A DNA stretch of 64,000 nt, taken from contig JADJXV010000003.1 of assembly GCA_016720145.1 (NCBI GenBank), forward strand, positions 1 through 64,000. The letters run 5' to 3'. A program made the position numbers and the translations under genes. Of this stretch, positions 18,242 through 27,631 are shown piece by piece. The stretch is from Ignavibacteria bacterium. GTDB lineage: Bacteria > Bacteroidota > Ignavibacteria > Kapaibacteriales > UBA961. Numbering within the stretch: the first letter of the stretch is position 1; the number at the start of each line of letters is the position of its first letter. The notes under the pieces are model-generated. The model worked only from the letters and a program-made list of their open reading frames with translations. It searched no databases and was not told the origin of the DNA.

Positions 18242-19204
18242 TTATACTTTAGATGCTTTTAATAATTCAGTATTATTCTGTCGAGTAAAATCCCCTTCAA
18301 CATCAACTTTCTTCACATGCTGCAGATACCAAATAACAAAAGCACTTGCAATATAAATTGAAGAATATGCACCGGTTATAATTCCAACAAGCATCGTGAA
18401 GGAGAATCCTTGAAGTACTTCACCACCAAAGAGGGTGATAATGAAAAGAACCATAACGACAGTAAGGACTGTATTAATTGTTCTGCTCAAAGTTTCATTG
18501 ATACTAATATTCATTAATTTAATCATATTCATACCTTTATGTCGCTCGATGTTCTCACGAATACGATCAAAGATAATAACCGTATCATTCACAGAAAATC
18601 CTACAACCGTAAGAAACGCAGCAATCATCGATTGGTTGACCTCCAGATTCAAAATTCCGAGCTTACTAAACACAGTCACAAGTGCAAGTGTCACAAGTAC
18701 ATCATGAACAATCGCAATAGCAGCTCCTACACCATACGTAAATTCAAATCTGAAAGCAATATAAAGCATTATAGCTATAATTGCCAGTAAAACTGCGATA
18801 AGCGCCTTGGTACGTAATTCGTTACCCACTTTTGGACCAATAGTATCTACTTTAAGTATTGTGATTACTTCAGTTGGATATTTATCTTTAAGTGTTTGAA
18901 TTACTTGACTTGTAGCATCTTTGCTGAGATTGGTAACAACACGTATTAAAAATTGGTTTTCTTTACCGTACGATTTAATTTCAGCGCCTTCAAATTGCTT
19001 GTCAATTACATCCCGTATTTCAGCAGTATTGATTTTTTCTGAAAATTGCAGGGCAATCTCTGTTCCACCTTCGAAATCAATTCCAAAACGCAAACCTAAA
19101 ACGAAGGGAGCTAAAATTCCAACTACGTTCAGAATGAGAGATAAGTAAATAAATGTTTTTCTTTTTCCTAAGAAATCGATTTTTGTGCCATGTAAAAATT
19201 GCAT
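18242..19204 (-). CDS. secF: Protein translocase subunit SecF
   Basis: Inner-membrane partner of SecD, promoting proton-driven late steps of Sec export. About 320 residues with six transmembrane helices. Diagnostic: GLRFGIDFEGGTEIALQF (the D/E-GG motif), VGPKVGNELRTKALIA, and the helix 4-5 region FSVNDTVIIFDRIRENIERH with LSRTINTVLT. The start at 19204 is taken because the protein begins MQFLHGTKIDFLGKR; upstream frame is not homologous. 25 nt after secD. Confidence 0.95.
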   Translation of the reverse strand: MQFLHGTKIDFLGKRKTFIYLSLILNVVGILAPFVLGLRFGIDFEGGTEIALQFSEKINTAEIRDVIDKQFEGAEIKSYGKENQFLIRVVTNLSKDATSQVIQTLKDKYPTEVITILKVDTIGPKVGNELRTKALIAVLLAIIAIMLYIAFRFEFTYGVGAAIAIVHDVLVTLALVTVFSKLGILNLEVNQSMIAAFLTVVGFSVNDTVIIFDRIRENIERHKGMNMIKLMNISINETLSRTINTVLTVVMVLFIITLFGGEVLQGFSFTMLVGIITGAYSSIYIASAFVIWYLQHVKKVDVEGDFTRQNNTELLKASKV

Positions 19205-19229
19205 TGTATGTTCTCCAGTATCAAGAGGT

Positions 19230-21305
19230 TTAAGATTTAGGTTGACCAAAACTAATCGTACCAGAACCACGTGACATCATGATTTCGATGATAGCCCGTG
19301 AAACAGTAATTGCCGTAAAGAAGGTGCTCAAGATACCTATCATTAATGTCAGCGCGAATCCTTGGATAGGACCTGTTCCCAAGAAGAACAGAATAAGTCC
19401 CGTAATAAAAGTAGTTATGTGCGTATCAATAACAGCCGTAAGCGCCTTGCTGAATCCCTCGTCAATTGCCCCTCTGAAAGATCTTCCACGAGCAAGCTCC
19501 TCACGGATACGCTCGAATATCAGAATATTTGCATCCACCGCCATGGCTATTGTAAGAATAATACCTGCAATTCCCGGCAATGTAAGTGTACCTTGGAAGA
19601 GCGGCAGCGTTGCCATAATAAGTGCAACATTAATGAGTACCGCAACATTTGCAATCATACCACCGGTTGAGTAATATATTCCCATGAAGAGTATAACCAT
19701 TAAGAAAGCAATTCCACTGGCAAGAAGTCCACTTTTAATGGAATCCTCTCCTAGTGACGGTCCGACGACTCTCTCTTCGATAATTTTCACCGGTGCTTTC
19801 AAAGCACCTGCTTTGAGAATAATCTCCAATAAATGTGCTTCTTCAGCATTCTGCATTCCGGTAATTTGTGAATTACCGCCGGTAATTTTTTGTATAACAT
19901 TAGGTGCAGAATAGACTTGCTCATCAAGAACAATCGCTATTTTCTTATTAACATTTGCGCCGGTAATTCTTGCCCAGCTTGCCGTACCATCTGCATCCAT
20001 CTCCATCATCACGACAGGAGAATTGGATTGAGGATCGAAAGAAGCACGAGCATTCGTCACAACGTCACCTTTTAATTCAGCGTCACGCTTGACAGAATAC
20101 AAAGTGTAGATTGGGTTAGAAGCATTAGGCGGGCTACTAGACTTAGCAGAACGTAGAATTTGCAAATCATTAGGAATCAGACGTTTGATATCTGATCTGT
20201 TCATAATTGCATTAAATTTCAATTCTGTAGATTGAGGTATTTGGAAGAAATACTCAGCTTCGGGAAAATCATCTTTCACATAGCTAATCGGCTGTGATTT
20301 TTGATTTTGAATAATGTACGAGATGAAAAGAGAGGTAAAAGGATGATCTTTCTCGTAGCGTTTTTGCTGTTCTTCTTGAGGTAATCCTGCGTACGGATTC
20401 GCCGTGTCAGCAGCTTTCGCAGCTTGCATAGCCGAGTCGTTTTTTGCAGAGTCTGCTGATGTAACTGAAGCCGTTGTATCAACTTTCGTTGAGTCAACTT
20501 TAGCGATTGTAGAGTCTGAAGCAGGTAAGGTATCTGTGGCAGTGGCGATAGTTGAGTTTTTTCTTTTGGTCAAATATTCGTCGATTTTATAGAAAGCACG
20601 AACAATATCTACATTATTTCGAACAAGCTTAAATTCTAATCGAGCAGTTCCCTTGACAAGCTGGCGCATTTCTTCGGGATTGTTGATTCCCGGTAATTCG
20701 AGTACTATTCTTCGTGAACCTTGCTTTTGGATTGACGGCTCACTCACACCATATTTATCAATTCTTTGACGTATAACTTCTTTTGCCTGATCGACAGCAT
20801 CTTCAATGTCTTTTTTGAGCTTATCGAGAATATTCTGTTCGGAAATTTCTCCACTAATTTCATAATAATTGATAAGTGTACGACCCTGTGGCTTGGCGAT
20901 AGCATTGAAATTCTTCACAAATACATCAAGCACATTCTGACCATCATCAAGATCAGTCTCTATTTTAGTTTTTTCAATTACTTGTGTAAAAATATCATCG
21001 ATTGCATCTCTGGAGGCTGCCTCTTCTAGCAATTTGACAATATCTACTTCAAGCATCACATACATACCGCCACGAAGGTCGAGCCCGAGCTTGATACGTT
21101 TAGATTTGTTGCTTTTGATATCATCATCGTATTTTGTTAAAAAATCAGCATATCCTACAGAGTCGATGACGTTTCCGTTAGCGTCTTTGTAAGAAGCATC
21201 TTTTTTCTCTAAATCGCCTGAACGATAGGTAGGATAGAGCAAAAAACCCGCCAATACAATAGGCGCGATAACGATAAAATATTTCCAAAATAGATTTGGT
21301 TTCAA
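19230..21305 (-). CDS. secD: Protein translocase subunit SecD
   Basis: 691 residues. An N-terminal membrane helix (YFIVIAPIVLAGFLLYP), then the periplasmic P1 domain starting RIKLGLDLRGGMYVMLEVD and ending in a long low-complexity Ser/Thr/Ala-rich insert (about 265-320), P1-base/P4 regions, and a C-terminal six-helix RND-type domain with the proton-relay motif AMAVDANILIFERIREEL. The region GISEPSIQKQGSRRIVLELP-like VSEPSIQKQGSRRIVLE is typical. Acts with SecF after SecYEG translocation. The N-terminal low-complexity insert is longer than in E. coli SecD. Confidence 0.95.
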   Translation of the reverse strand: MKPNLFWKYFIVIAPIVLAGFLLYPTYRSGDLEKKDASYKDANGNVIDSVGYADFLTKYDDDIKSNKSKRIKLGLDLRGGMYVMLEVDIVKLLEEAASRDAIDDIFTQVIEKTKIETDLDDGQNVLDVFVKNFNAIAKPQGRTLINYYEISGEISEQNILDKLKKDIEDAVDQAKEVIRQRIDKYGVSEPSIQKQGSRRIVLELPGINNPEEMRQLVKGTARLEFKLVRNNVDIVRAFYKIDEYLTKRKNSTIATATDTLPASDSTIAKVDSTKVDTTASVTSADSAKNDSAMQAAKAADTANPYAGLPQEEQQKRYEKDHPFTSLFISYIIQNQKSQPISYVKDDFPEAEYFFQIPQSTELKFNAIMNRSDIKRLIPNDLQILRSAKSSSPPNASNPIYTLYSVKRDAELKGDVVTNARASFDPQSNSPVVMMEMDADGTASWARITGANVNKKIAIVLDEQVYSAPNVIQKITGGNSQITGMQNAEEAHLLEIILKAGALKAPVKIIEERVVGPSLGEDSIKSGLLASGIAFLMVILFMGIYYSTGGMIANVAVLINVALIMATLPLFQGTLTLPGIAGIILTIAMAVDANILIFERIREELARGRSFRGAIDEGFSKALTAVIDTHITTFITGLILFFLGTGPIQGFALTLMIGILSTFFTAITVSRAIIEIMMSRGSGTISFGQPKS

Positions 21306-21476
21306 GGGAATACCTCCAAAATTTTTCAGCGTGAGTTCGTCAAAATCAGGTGTTACCTGTCAAAAAGAAGTTGCGAATATAGCGGTCTGCGTTCAAATAA
21401 CCAATCATTTTTCCACTTGTCTAGTTTAATTTAGCGAAAACGCACCAAATTTATCCACTCTTCAATTCTTTATATA
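21306..21476. other. Intergenic region between secD and the aldo/keto reductase
   Basis: 171 nt containing the likely secD promoter and a GGAGG-type ribosome-binding site just upstream of 21305. No RNA element or gene is recognised. Confidence 0.4.
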
Positions 21477-22517
21477 TTAAAAATTACTCAGTTTATTCTT
21501 TCGATGATTATCAATTTCACCACTCATACCACCAAAAATGATTGCATCTGAATTTACAAGAAAATCATGAGGGAATCCAAGATCAATAGCACTTGCCGCA
21601 TTAAGTCTTTGAATTTGCTCATTATTTAAGCTCCAATTGATACAATCGAGATTTTCGAGGAGTTGATTAGAAGTGCGGGCACCAACGAGCGGAATGATTG
21701 TTCCCTGCTGCTGACGCAGCCAATTCAATGCCACTGACGATGGCTTACATCCAATTTCTTTACTAATTTCTACGACAAGTTTTGCCGTTAATGTGTTTTT
21801 TTCATTGAGCCGTGCACTTTCCGGCTTGAGTCTTTTTTGATCTTCATTTTGATCTATATATTTTCCAGTAAGTGCTCCACCGGCGAGCGGTGCCCAAGCG
21901 AGCACTGCCATATCAAACTGTCTCGCCATCGGTATCAAATCACGTTCAACTGTTCGTTGAGTGAGACTGTACTCCACTTGAAGTCCTACGAACTGTGACC
22001 AACCTCGAAGCTCTGCTATTGTATTTGCTCTTGACACAACCCATGCCGGCGTATCAGAAATACCAATTGTCAAAATTTTACCGGCTCGTACCATATCTTC
22101 AAGGGCACGCATTACTTCGTCTTCAGGTGTCGTAAAGTCCCAAGCGTGAATCCAATACAGGTCGATATATTCTGTACCGAGCCTTTTCAAACTTGCATCC
22201 AACGCCTGCACCATGTTCTTGCGATTGTTACCTGATGCACTTACATCATTTTTTTTGGTAAATAGGGTGTATTTGGTAGCGAGAACAAAATGTTCTCTGT
22301 CCGATGAAATAAATTCTCCGATATATTTCTCGCTCGTGCCTTCTGTATATCGATTAGCTGTGTCAATGAAATTACCACCCTGATTGGCAAACTCGTCAAA
22401 TACGTTCTTGCTTTCCTCTTTGGATGCTCCCCAACCCCATTCTTCACCAAAAGTCATCGTACCAAGACAAATTTCTGAGACTCTGATGCCACTTTTACCT
22501 AGTAATTTATAGCGCAT
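21477..22517 (-). CDS. Aldo/keto reductase
   Basis: NADPH-dependent AKR-superfamily oxidoreductase, 346 residues. Catalytic tetrad visible: Asp in NFIDTANRYTEG, Tyr in the same loop (RYTEG), Lys in HFVLATKYTLF, His in DLYWIHAWDFTTPEDEV. The NADP-binding C-terminal part IIPLVGARTSNQLLENL is present. The closest-looking group is the YajO/Tas-like or PhnM-like 'SPP' family acting on small carbonyls; substrate unknown. It stands alone, ending 170 nt before secD. Confidence 0.92.
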   Translation of the reverse strand: MRYKLLGKSGIRVSEICLGTMTFGEEWGWGASKEESKNVFDEFANQGGNFIDTANRYTEGTSEKYIGEFISSDREHFVLATKYTLFTKKNDVSASGNNRKNMVQALDASLKRLGTEYIDLYWIHAWDFTTPEDEVMRALEDMVRAGKILTIGISDTPAWVVSRANTIAELRGWSQFVGLQVEYSLTQRTVERDLIPMARQFDMAVLAWAPLAGGALTGKYIDQNEDQKRLKPESARLNEKNTLTAKLVVEISKEIGCKPSSVALNWLRQQQGTIIPLVGARTSNQLLENLDCINWSLNNEQIQRLNAASAIDLGFPHDFLVNSDAIIFGGMSGEIDNHRKNKLSNF

Positions 22518-22601
22518 TGTTAAAATTCCCTCAGGTTATTCTACAAAGATAAATTATCAGTTTCATTCTTTATCTTAAAAACCTTTTTGTATAATTTAAC
22601 C

Positions 22602-22634
22602 AAAAATTAAGGGTGTTGCTGATGGGCAACACCC
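22602..22634 (-). terminator. Rho-independent terminator after tRNA-His
   Basis: Stem GGGTGTTGC/GCAACACCC (9 bp) followed on the minus strand by TTAATTTTTGG. It lies 18 nt past the tRNA 3' end, in the right orientation. Confidence 0.8.
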
Positions 22635-22651
22635 TATGTTTTGGTTGTATG

Positions 22652-22725
22652 GGCGAGCGAAGGGGCTTGAACCCTCGACATGCGGAACCACAAACCGCTG
22701 CTCTACCAACTGAGCTACGCCCGCC
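22652..22725 (-). tRNA. tRNA-His (anticodon GTG)
   Basis: Full cloverleaf readable on the minus strand: acceptor GCGGGCG pairs with CGCTCGC, D-loop AGCTCAGTTGGTAGAGC, anticodon stem-loop with TTTGTGGT (GTG), T-arm GAGGGTTCAAGCCCC. A genomically encoded extra G at position -1 opposite C73 is the histidine identity element. CCA is not encoded. Upstream promoter and downstream terminator are both visible, so it is an independent gene. Confidence 0.97.
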
Positions 22726-22735
22726 ATTCGAGCTG

Positions 22736-22766
22736 CAAAAATATCATTTTATCTTTTCTCACACAA
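22736..22766 (-). promoter_or_regulatory. Bacteroidetes-type promoter of tRNA-His
   Basis: On the minus strand TTG (22764-22766), 20 nt spacer, then TATTTTTG (22736-22743), matching the Bacteroidota -33/-7 consensus (TTG-N19-21-TAnnTTTG). The tRNA 5' end is 10 nt downstream. No E. coli-like -35/-10 pair fits as well. Confidence 0.75.
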
Positions 22767-22825
22767 CGATTATCTTTAGAGATGATCCTTTTCATTCTAG
22801 ATCGAGAATTTATTAATTCTGTAAT

Positions 22826-23239
22826 TTATTCTTTGTCATCATAATGAGCCGGCTCCCAACTATTTCCTTCACAAGGGATATACGTCGTACTTACATGTTC
22901 GTCATAAATTCTACATAACTGACTCGTCGGGTCAAAATGCTTGCAAGTGCCACACATCGTTTCATCTTGCAATACTTCAATTCTACCGGTAAAGTGTGAA
23001 TATTGGCTGTAGGCAGGATAGATTACGAGACCTACTATCACCATCAGAACAACCATCCAATAATCTCGCAACTCAAAATACTCTACAATTACCCAACTTA
23101 CAACAACTATTAACGCAGTACGTATGAGTGCTCCCCAAATAATAGAACCTGTTGTAATGTATGGCTTTGGCTCGGAATTGTTATCTTTCCCTTGGTTGGT
23201 ATATCGAAATAGAATCAAATCTGTCAAGCGATCAAGCAT
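22826..23239 (-). CDS. Small membrane protein with a C-terminal four-cysteine motif
   Basis: 137 residues. Two adjacent transmembrane helices (residues about 35-55 and 58-77: GALIRTALIVVVSWVIVEYF and WMVVLMVIVGLVIYPAYSQY). A short soluble C-terminus follows with the pattern CGTCKHFDPTSQLC ... IPCEG (CxxC-x9-C-x14-C), which could bind zinc or an iron-sulfur cluster. I do not recognise the family. It lies between the HD-protein gene and tRNA-His, all on the minus strand, with a 76-nt gap to the HD gene. Confidence 0.75.
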   Translation of the reverse strand: MLDRLTDLILFRYTNQGKDNNSEPKPYITTGSIIWGALIRTALIVVVSWVIVEYFELRDYWMVVLMVIVGLVIYPAYSQYSHFTGRIEVLQDETMCGTCKHFDPTSQLCRIYDEHVSTTYIPCEGNSWEPAHYDDKE

Positions 23240-23315
23240 GATATCTCACATATAAAAGTGTGTAGGTAATACATTGCCTCCGCTTAACGGTACGTAGTCT
23301 AAAATAGTGCAGCCA

Positions 23316-23921
23316 TCAGCCGAGAAATTTATTGCGTTCTTTACGTAATTCTGATGTCAAATAGTTGAAAGCAGTATTACTTGATTGTTCGACCATTGGT
23401 AGAAAAATCGTCTCTGTTTCCTGAATATAGCTATGTGGATTTCGTTTCAAATTGAATTCCAAACATCGAAAATTATCTAATCGGGCAGCTAGCTTTATGA
23501 GGAGACAATCTGAACTCGAGTTTTTTAAAAGCTCAATATGCTCTTTGTCAACTACATCAGGTTCATACGATCTTCTCCACAAATCCTTCGTTAATACTTC
23601 TACGATATAAGCTACATAACGACCAAAATTATACTCAATTACTTCCTGTGTCAGCGTTTCCGAATCTTCTAATACATCATGAAGTAATGCCGCAGAAAGT
23701 ACATCAGCATCGGTAATGCCAAGCTCTAAAGCTAATATCCGACAAACACGCGAACAGTGATAAAAATAAGGACTTCCATCACCTCTGACTTGGTGTTCGT
23801 GGACACTTTCCGCAAGCTCATAAGCGCAAATTACTCGATTAATTTCTGCTGCATCCAAGTGATGACTCAGTAATTCTTCTAATTCAATACTAGATAAAGA
23901 TGTAAAATTATACGAACTCAT
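23316..23921 (-). CDS. HD-domain protein resembling the (p)ppGpp hydrolase domain (small alarmone hydrolase type)
   Basis: 201 residues. The pattern matches the RelA/SpoT hydrolase domain without the synthetase: VRGDGSPYFYHCSRVCRIL (RxxGxPYxxH), LSAALLHDVLEDSETLTQEV (HDxxED), and IKLAARLDNFR in place of KLADRLHNMR. Metal-binding His and HD are retained. Stand-alone proteins of this kind (Mesh1-like) hydrolyse alarmones or related nucleotides; activity is not proven by sequence. The start lies 22 nt downstream of the recN stop, so it is probably co-transcribed with recN. Confidence 0.8.
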   Translation of the reverse strand: MSSYNFTSLSSIELEELLSHHLDAAEINRVICAYELAESVHEHQVRGDGSPYFYHCSRVCRILALELGITDADVLSAALLHDVLEDSETLTQEVIEYNFGRYVAYIVEVLTKDLWRRSYEPDVVDKEHIELLKNSSSDCLLIKLAARLDNFRCLEFNLKRNPHSYIQETETIFLPMVEQSSNTAFNYLTSELRKERNKFLG

Positions 23922-23943
23922 ACTGTTGTTACGTTAAGTATTG

Positions 23944-25649
23944 TCAAATTCTTACGTTCATTAGTTCACGTGCACTTTCAAGTGACGCATCGGTAATTTG
24001 TTCACCGCTGAGCAGCTTTGCTATTTCATGAATTCTTTTTTCCATCGGCAAAAAACTTGCCGTCACACTCGACCTACCCTCAGATTCTATTTTGACGACT
24101 GATAAATGTACATCAGCTAGAGCTGCAATTTGTGGCTGATGAGTAATTGCTAGAATTTGATGATACTTCGCCAAGTTTTTCATAGCAATCCCTACTTTTT
24201 GGGATATTCGTCCGCTGATTCCTGTGTCTATTTCATCAAATACAAGCATTGGCAGCCGATCTTGCTTTGCCAAAATACTCTTTAATGCCAACATAACACG
24301 TGATATTTCTCCACCGGATGCCACTTTCATGAGTGGCTTTGGTTCTTCACCAATATTCGTTGAAATAAAAAACTCTCCTTTGTCAATTCCATCCGGGAAT
24401 GCACAGTAATATGTGCCATCTATACAAGCGCGCAATACATCTCCCGTTGCGATAATCTTGCGGAAAACTACTGTAAATTCACTGTGAATTATTCCAAGAG
24501 TCTTGAGTGATGCTACTACTGATTTTTCAATATGTTCGGCACTATTTACACGTGAATTCGAAAGCATAGTCGCAATACTTCCAAGTGCTATTTCCGCATC
24601 TTCTATTTCTTCTCTGTATCTCAAAATTTCACGATCAAAATTCTCTACTAACGCAAGGTCAGATTGTAACTTCTCCCATTCCTGAAAGACTGCATCAAAT
24701 GTTCCGTACTTTTTGCGTAGGCGTTGCAATTGCACGAGTCGCTCACGAATCACTTCTAAACGCTCCGGCTGAAACTCAATTCGAGAATTGTAATTCCGGA
24801 CAAACTGTGCAATTTCTTGGGTAATGACGATCGCTGACTGACATTCCTCGTGGAATTCAGCAAAACTTTTGTCGATCGTTTGTAATTCAGACAGTAATGT
24901 ACGAACTCTTCCATAACGGTCTATCAGTGCATTTTCATCATCATCGAGTATCGAATACAGTTCGTTGGTAGTCTGATGGAATATTCAGAATTCTCAATAA
25001 TACCGAGTTCGGCAATTAACAACTCCTCTTCATCTCGTAGCGGACTAATTGCTTCGATTTCATCTAATTGAAACTGTTGGTAATCTTTCTGCTGTCTCAT
25101 CGTAGATTCTGTAGTAATCAATTTATCCAAATCTTTGGTGAGTGATAATAAGTGCTGATAGGAATTCTCATATTCACGAAGTAAACTATTATGTCCGGCA
25201 GCATTATCAACTTGACGAAGATGTGTCTCAGGTCGCAGAAGTGATTGATGGTCATGTTGCCCGTGAAAATCAACAAGCAAATCGCCGAGTTCTTTGACAA
25301 TTCCTACCGTTGCAGGAGAATCATTGACAAAACATCGAGATGTACCTTTGGTGGTAAGTTCACGACGAATAATAATTTCCATTCCTAAAGATTCATAATT
25401 ATTCCTTATGAGCCATTGACTTACTGCATGGTTACCTTCCGTACCGAAAACACCCTCAATCACAGCTTTATCGGCATTCTGCCTGATCATTTCACCGGAA
25501 GCTCTCTCCCCTAACACCATCATCAATGCATCGACAATTATCGACTTACCTGCTCCTGTTTCACCGGTAATGATATTAAGACCGGGTGAGAATTCTAATT
25601 CAAGTGAATCAATCAATGCGAAGTTTTGAATCGATAATACTTTGAGCAT
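23944..25649 (-). CDS. recN: DNA repair protein RecN, with a 1-nt frameshift in the coiled coil
   Basis: SMC-like ATPase acting in double-strand-break repair. The repaired length of 568 residues matches the family. N-terminus MLKVLSIQNFALIDSLELEF, Walker A GETGAGKS at residues 29-36, the conserved LLVDFHGQHDHQSLL, and in the C-terminal part VASGGEISRVMLALK (ABC signature), MLVFDEIDTGISG (Walker B) and ILAITHQPQIAALAD (H-loop). The frame breaks at a GG pair near 24978-24979: one added base joins ENSEYS to HQTTNELYSILDDDENALID. Both halves are otherwise intact, so this is one gene. Confidence 0.9.
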
Positions 25650-25677
25650 GTTTTAGTAGTCGCAGCAAAATGAATAT

Positions 25678-26544
25678 TTATTTTTTTACAACTTCAGCTG
25701 AACGTATAGATTTGCAATCAGGAGCGCCAATTAAAAACATAATACGCCGTAAATCGAGCGAAAGAGAATTCAACTTCTTTTCTAATCCCAACTGCCCTGA
25801 TTGTATGAGTGTTTGTAATAATGGACGTGCCATAGCAATACAATCAGCACCGAAAGCGATTGATAATGCAATGTCATTTGCAGAATGAATCCCACCGGAA
25901 GAAATCAACGTAAAGTCAAATTGTGGTTTGAGTGACGCGACTTGAAGGAGACTTTCTACCGTCGGTATTCCCCATTCCCAGAATTGAAGCACCGAATTTT
26001 GTTCTTTATTACGAAGTATCTCCACACCAGCCCAGCTTGTTCCACCCGCTCCGGCTACGTCGATACCGTTCACTCCGACATCAAGTAATCTTTTAGCTAC
26101 TTGTTTTGAAATTCCGGCTCCTACTTCTTTGACGAACACCGGTATTGAAAGCGACTTTACGAGGCGTTCGATACCGACAAGTACTCCCCGGAAATTGGGT
26201 GAACCTTCCGGTTGGAGGAGTTCTTGTAATGGATTGATATGTATGTAAAGTGCGTCCGCCTCAATTAAATCGATTATCTTTTCAATACGATCAGACGAAT
26301 GTAATTGTGCTACTTCCGCCGCACCAATATTGCTGAGAATTGGAACCGAAGGCGCGCTCATTCTGACAGCTTTGAACGATGCATGATAGGTGGAATTCTC
26401 CATCGCCTGACGCTGAGAACCGACACCCATAGGAATCTTGAACGTCTCACAAACTTCTGCTAGCTCTCGATTGATACGTTCAGCATCGGCATAGCCACCT
26501 GTCATTGAGGATATAAGGAGCGGCATTCCACATACTTTCCCCAA
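25678..26544 (-). CDS. fni: Type 2 isopentenyl-diphosphate delta-isomerase, N-terminally truncated
   Basis: FMN/NADPH-dependent IPP-DMAPP isomerase of isoprenoid biosynthesis. Seen: FLGKVCGMPLLISSMTGG, MGVGSQRQAME, SNIGAAEVA, LYIHINPLQE (catalytic Gln and metal-binding Glu), VAGAGGTSWAGVE, and LISSGGIHSANDIA. The protein is 288 residues, whereas the family is usually about 335-350. The missing 50 or so N-terminal residues include the conserved RKxxH phosphate-binding motif. Homology resumes at TSIEFLGK about 12 nt upstream of 26544, then an in-frame stop. The upstream dprA gene is cut at the same point, so a deletion or assembly join at about 26550-26565 is likely (see findings). Confidence 0.85.
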   Translation of the reverse strand: MGKVCGMPLLISSMTGGYADAERINRELAEVCETFKIPMGVGSQRQAMENSTYHASFKAVRMSAPSVPILSNIGAAEVAQLHSSDRIEKIIDLIEADALYIHINPLQELLQPEGSPNFRGVLVGIERLVKSLSIPVFVKEVGAGISKQVAKRLLDVGVNGIDVAGAGGTSWAGVEILRNKEQNSVLQFWEWGIPTVESLLQVASLKPQFDFTLISSGGIHSANDIALSIAFGADCIAMARPLLQTLIQSGQLGLEKKLNSLSLDLRRIMFLIGAPDCKSIRSAEVVKK

Positions 26545-26548
26545 AAAC

Positions 26549-27601
26549 TCAATTGATGTTGTGAAGTAGATTTACCATCACATCCTGCGCTGAGAGTTTT
26601 ACTTTCTCTGCTATATCATCCATTTGAATCGGTTCATAACTCAATCCTTCATACACTCTTCTCTCGATGTCGTGAGTGAAGGTGTGCGTAATTGATGATT
26701 TTTTGCCGGGTGAATAATACCCAAGCTCTTCCAGCATATCTTCCGGAGAAATTGCAGCAATCGCCATGTTCTTTCGAATCAGCATATTCGTCCCTTCGCT
26801 TTTGTCGGAATTAATGTTTCCGGGTACGGCGAAGAGTTCGCGGGATTGATCTACGGCGAACTGTGCAGTAATAAGCGATCCACCCTTCATGCCACTTTCT
26901 GTCACGACCACAGCGCGCGAAAGTCCACTGATAATACGATTCCTTTGTGGAAAATATGGCGGTAATGCCTTTGTACCACATCTATATTCACTTATCACCG
27001 CACCATTTTTACTGATCTCAACTGCAAGCTTTGCTGATAGTTGCGGTGAAATACAATCGATACCCGATGCTATGACGGCGTATGTTTTCCCGCCGGAGGC
27101 AAGTGCTGCTTTATGGGCAATTGTATCTATTCCTGAGGCAAGTCCACTTGTTACAATGCAATTGTTTTTAGCAATCGATGCGGCAAATCTCTCTGTTGTA
27201 ATTTTCCCGTAAATGGTAAATTGGCGAGTCCCGACGATACCAATCGAGTTTTTGCTTGACTCTAACTCACCGCGAACAAAGATCAAAGCGGGAGGATAAG
27301 AGATTTGTTTGAGAATTTCCGGATATCGTTTATCCCATATATGGTAAATATCTACGGAATGCTTTTTACAGAGCTCAAGCTGCTTTTCAGCTGCCGTTTT
27401 TAAAGCAGTAATCCCCGATTTGGAGAATAAATCATCCTGTAAGAGTCGCTTGCCTGTTCTGGAGTTAGGTGGATTTTCGAATAGTTCTTGTATCGAACCG
27501 TAATTATTAACAAGTGACACAAGTGTCGTAGCTGTAATACCTCGCACAAACGACAAGGCGAGAATATCTTCTGTTTTCCACGAAGTTTTATTCGTATTCA
27601 T
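26549..27601 (-). CDS. dprA: DNA-processing protein DprA (C terminus truncated)
   Basis: Loads RecA on incoming single-stranded DNA during natural transformation. 350 residues from the ATG at 27601. Rossmann-like core motifs SIGIVGTRQFTIYGK, IVTSGLASGIDTIAHK, PQRNRIISGLSRAVVV, SGMKGGSLITAQFAVD and ELFAVPGNINSDKSEGTN are present. An N-terminal helix-hairpin-helix part (FVRGITATTLVSLVNNYGS) and a C-terminal winged-helix domain (YEPIQMDDIAEKVKLSAQDV) flank it. The winged helix stops at VMVNLLHNIN, about 20 residues before the usual end (LLELELxGxVxxLPG...), exactly where the neighbouring idi gene loses its N-terminus. Confidence 0.92.
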   Translation of the reverse strand: MNTNKTSWKTEDILALSFVRGITATTLVSLVNNYGSIQELFENPPNSRTGKRLLQDDLFSKSGITALKTAAEKQLELCKKHSVDIYHIWDKRYPEILKQISYPPALIFVRGELESSKNSIGIVGTRQFTIYGKITTERFAASIAKNNCIVTSGLASGIDTIAHKAALASGGKTYAVIASGIDCISPQLSAKLAVEISKNGAVISEYRCGTKALPPYFPQRNRIISGLSRAVVVTESGMKGGSLITAQFAVDQSRELFAVPGNINSDKSEGTNMLIRKNMAIAAISPEDMLEELGYYSPGKKSSITHTFTHDIERRVYEGLSYEPIQMDDIAEKVKLSAQDVMVNLLHNIN

Positions 27602-27631
27602 TGCTTGAATTGGTAAATGGTGAAAATGAAA

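Noticed and set aside
22611..22634. Hairpin as a forward-strand terminator or riboswitch
   Set aside because: The T-run lies on the minus strand side and it fits the tRNA-His gene in orientation and distance.
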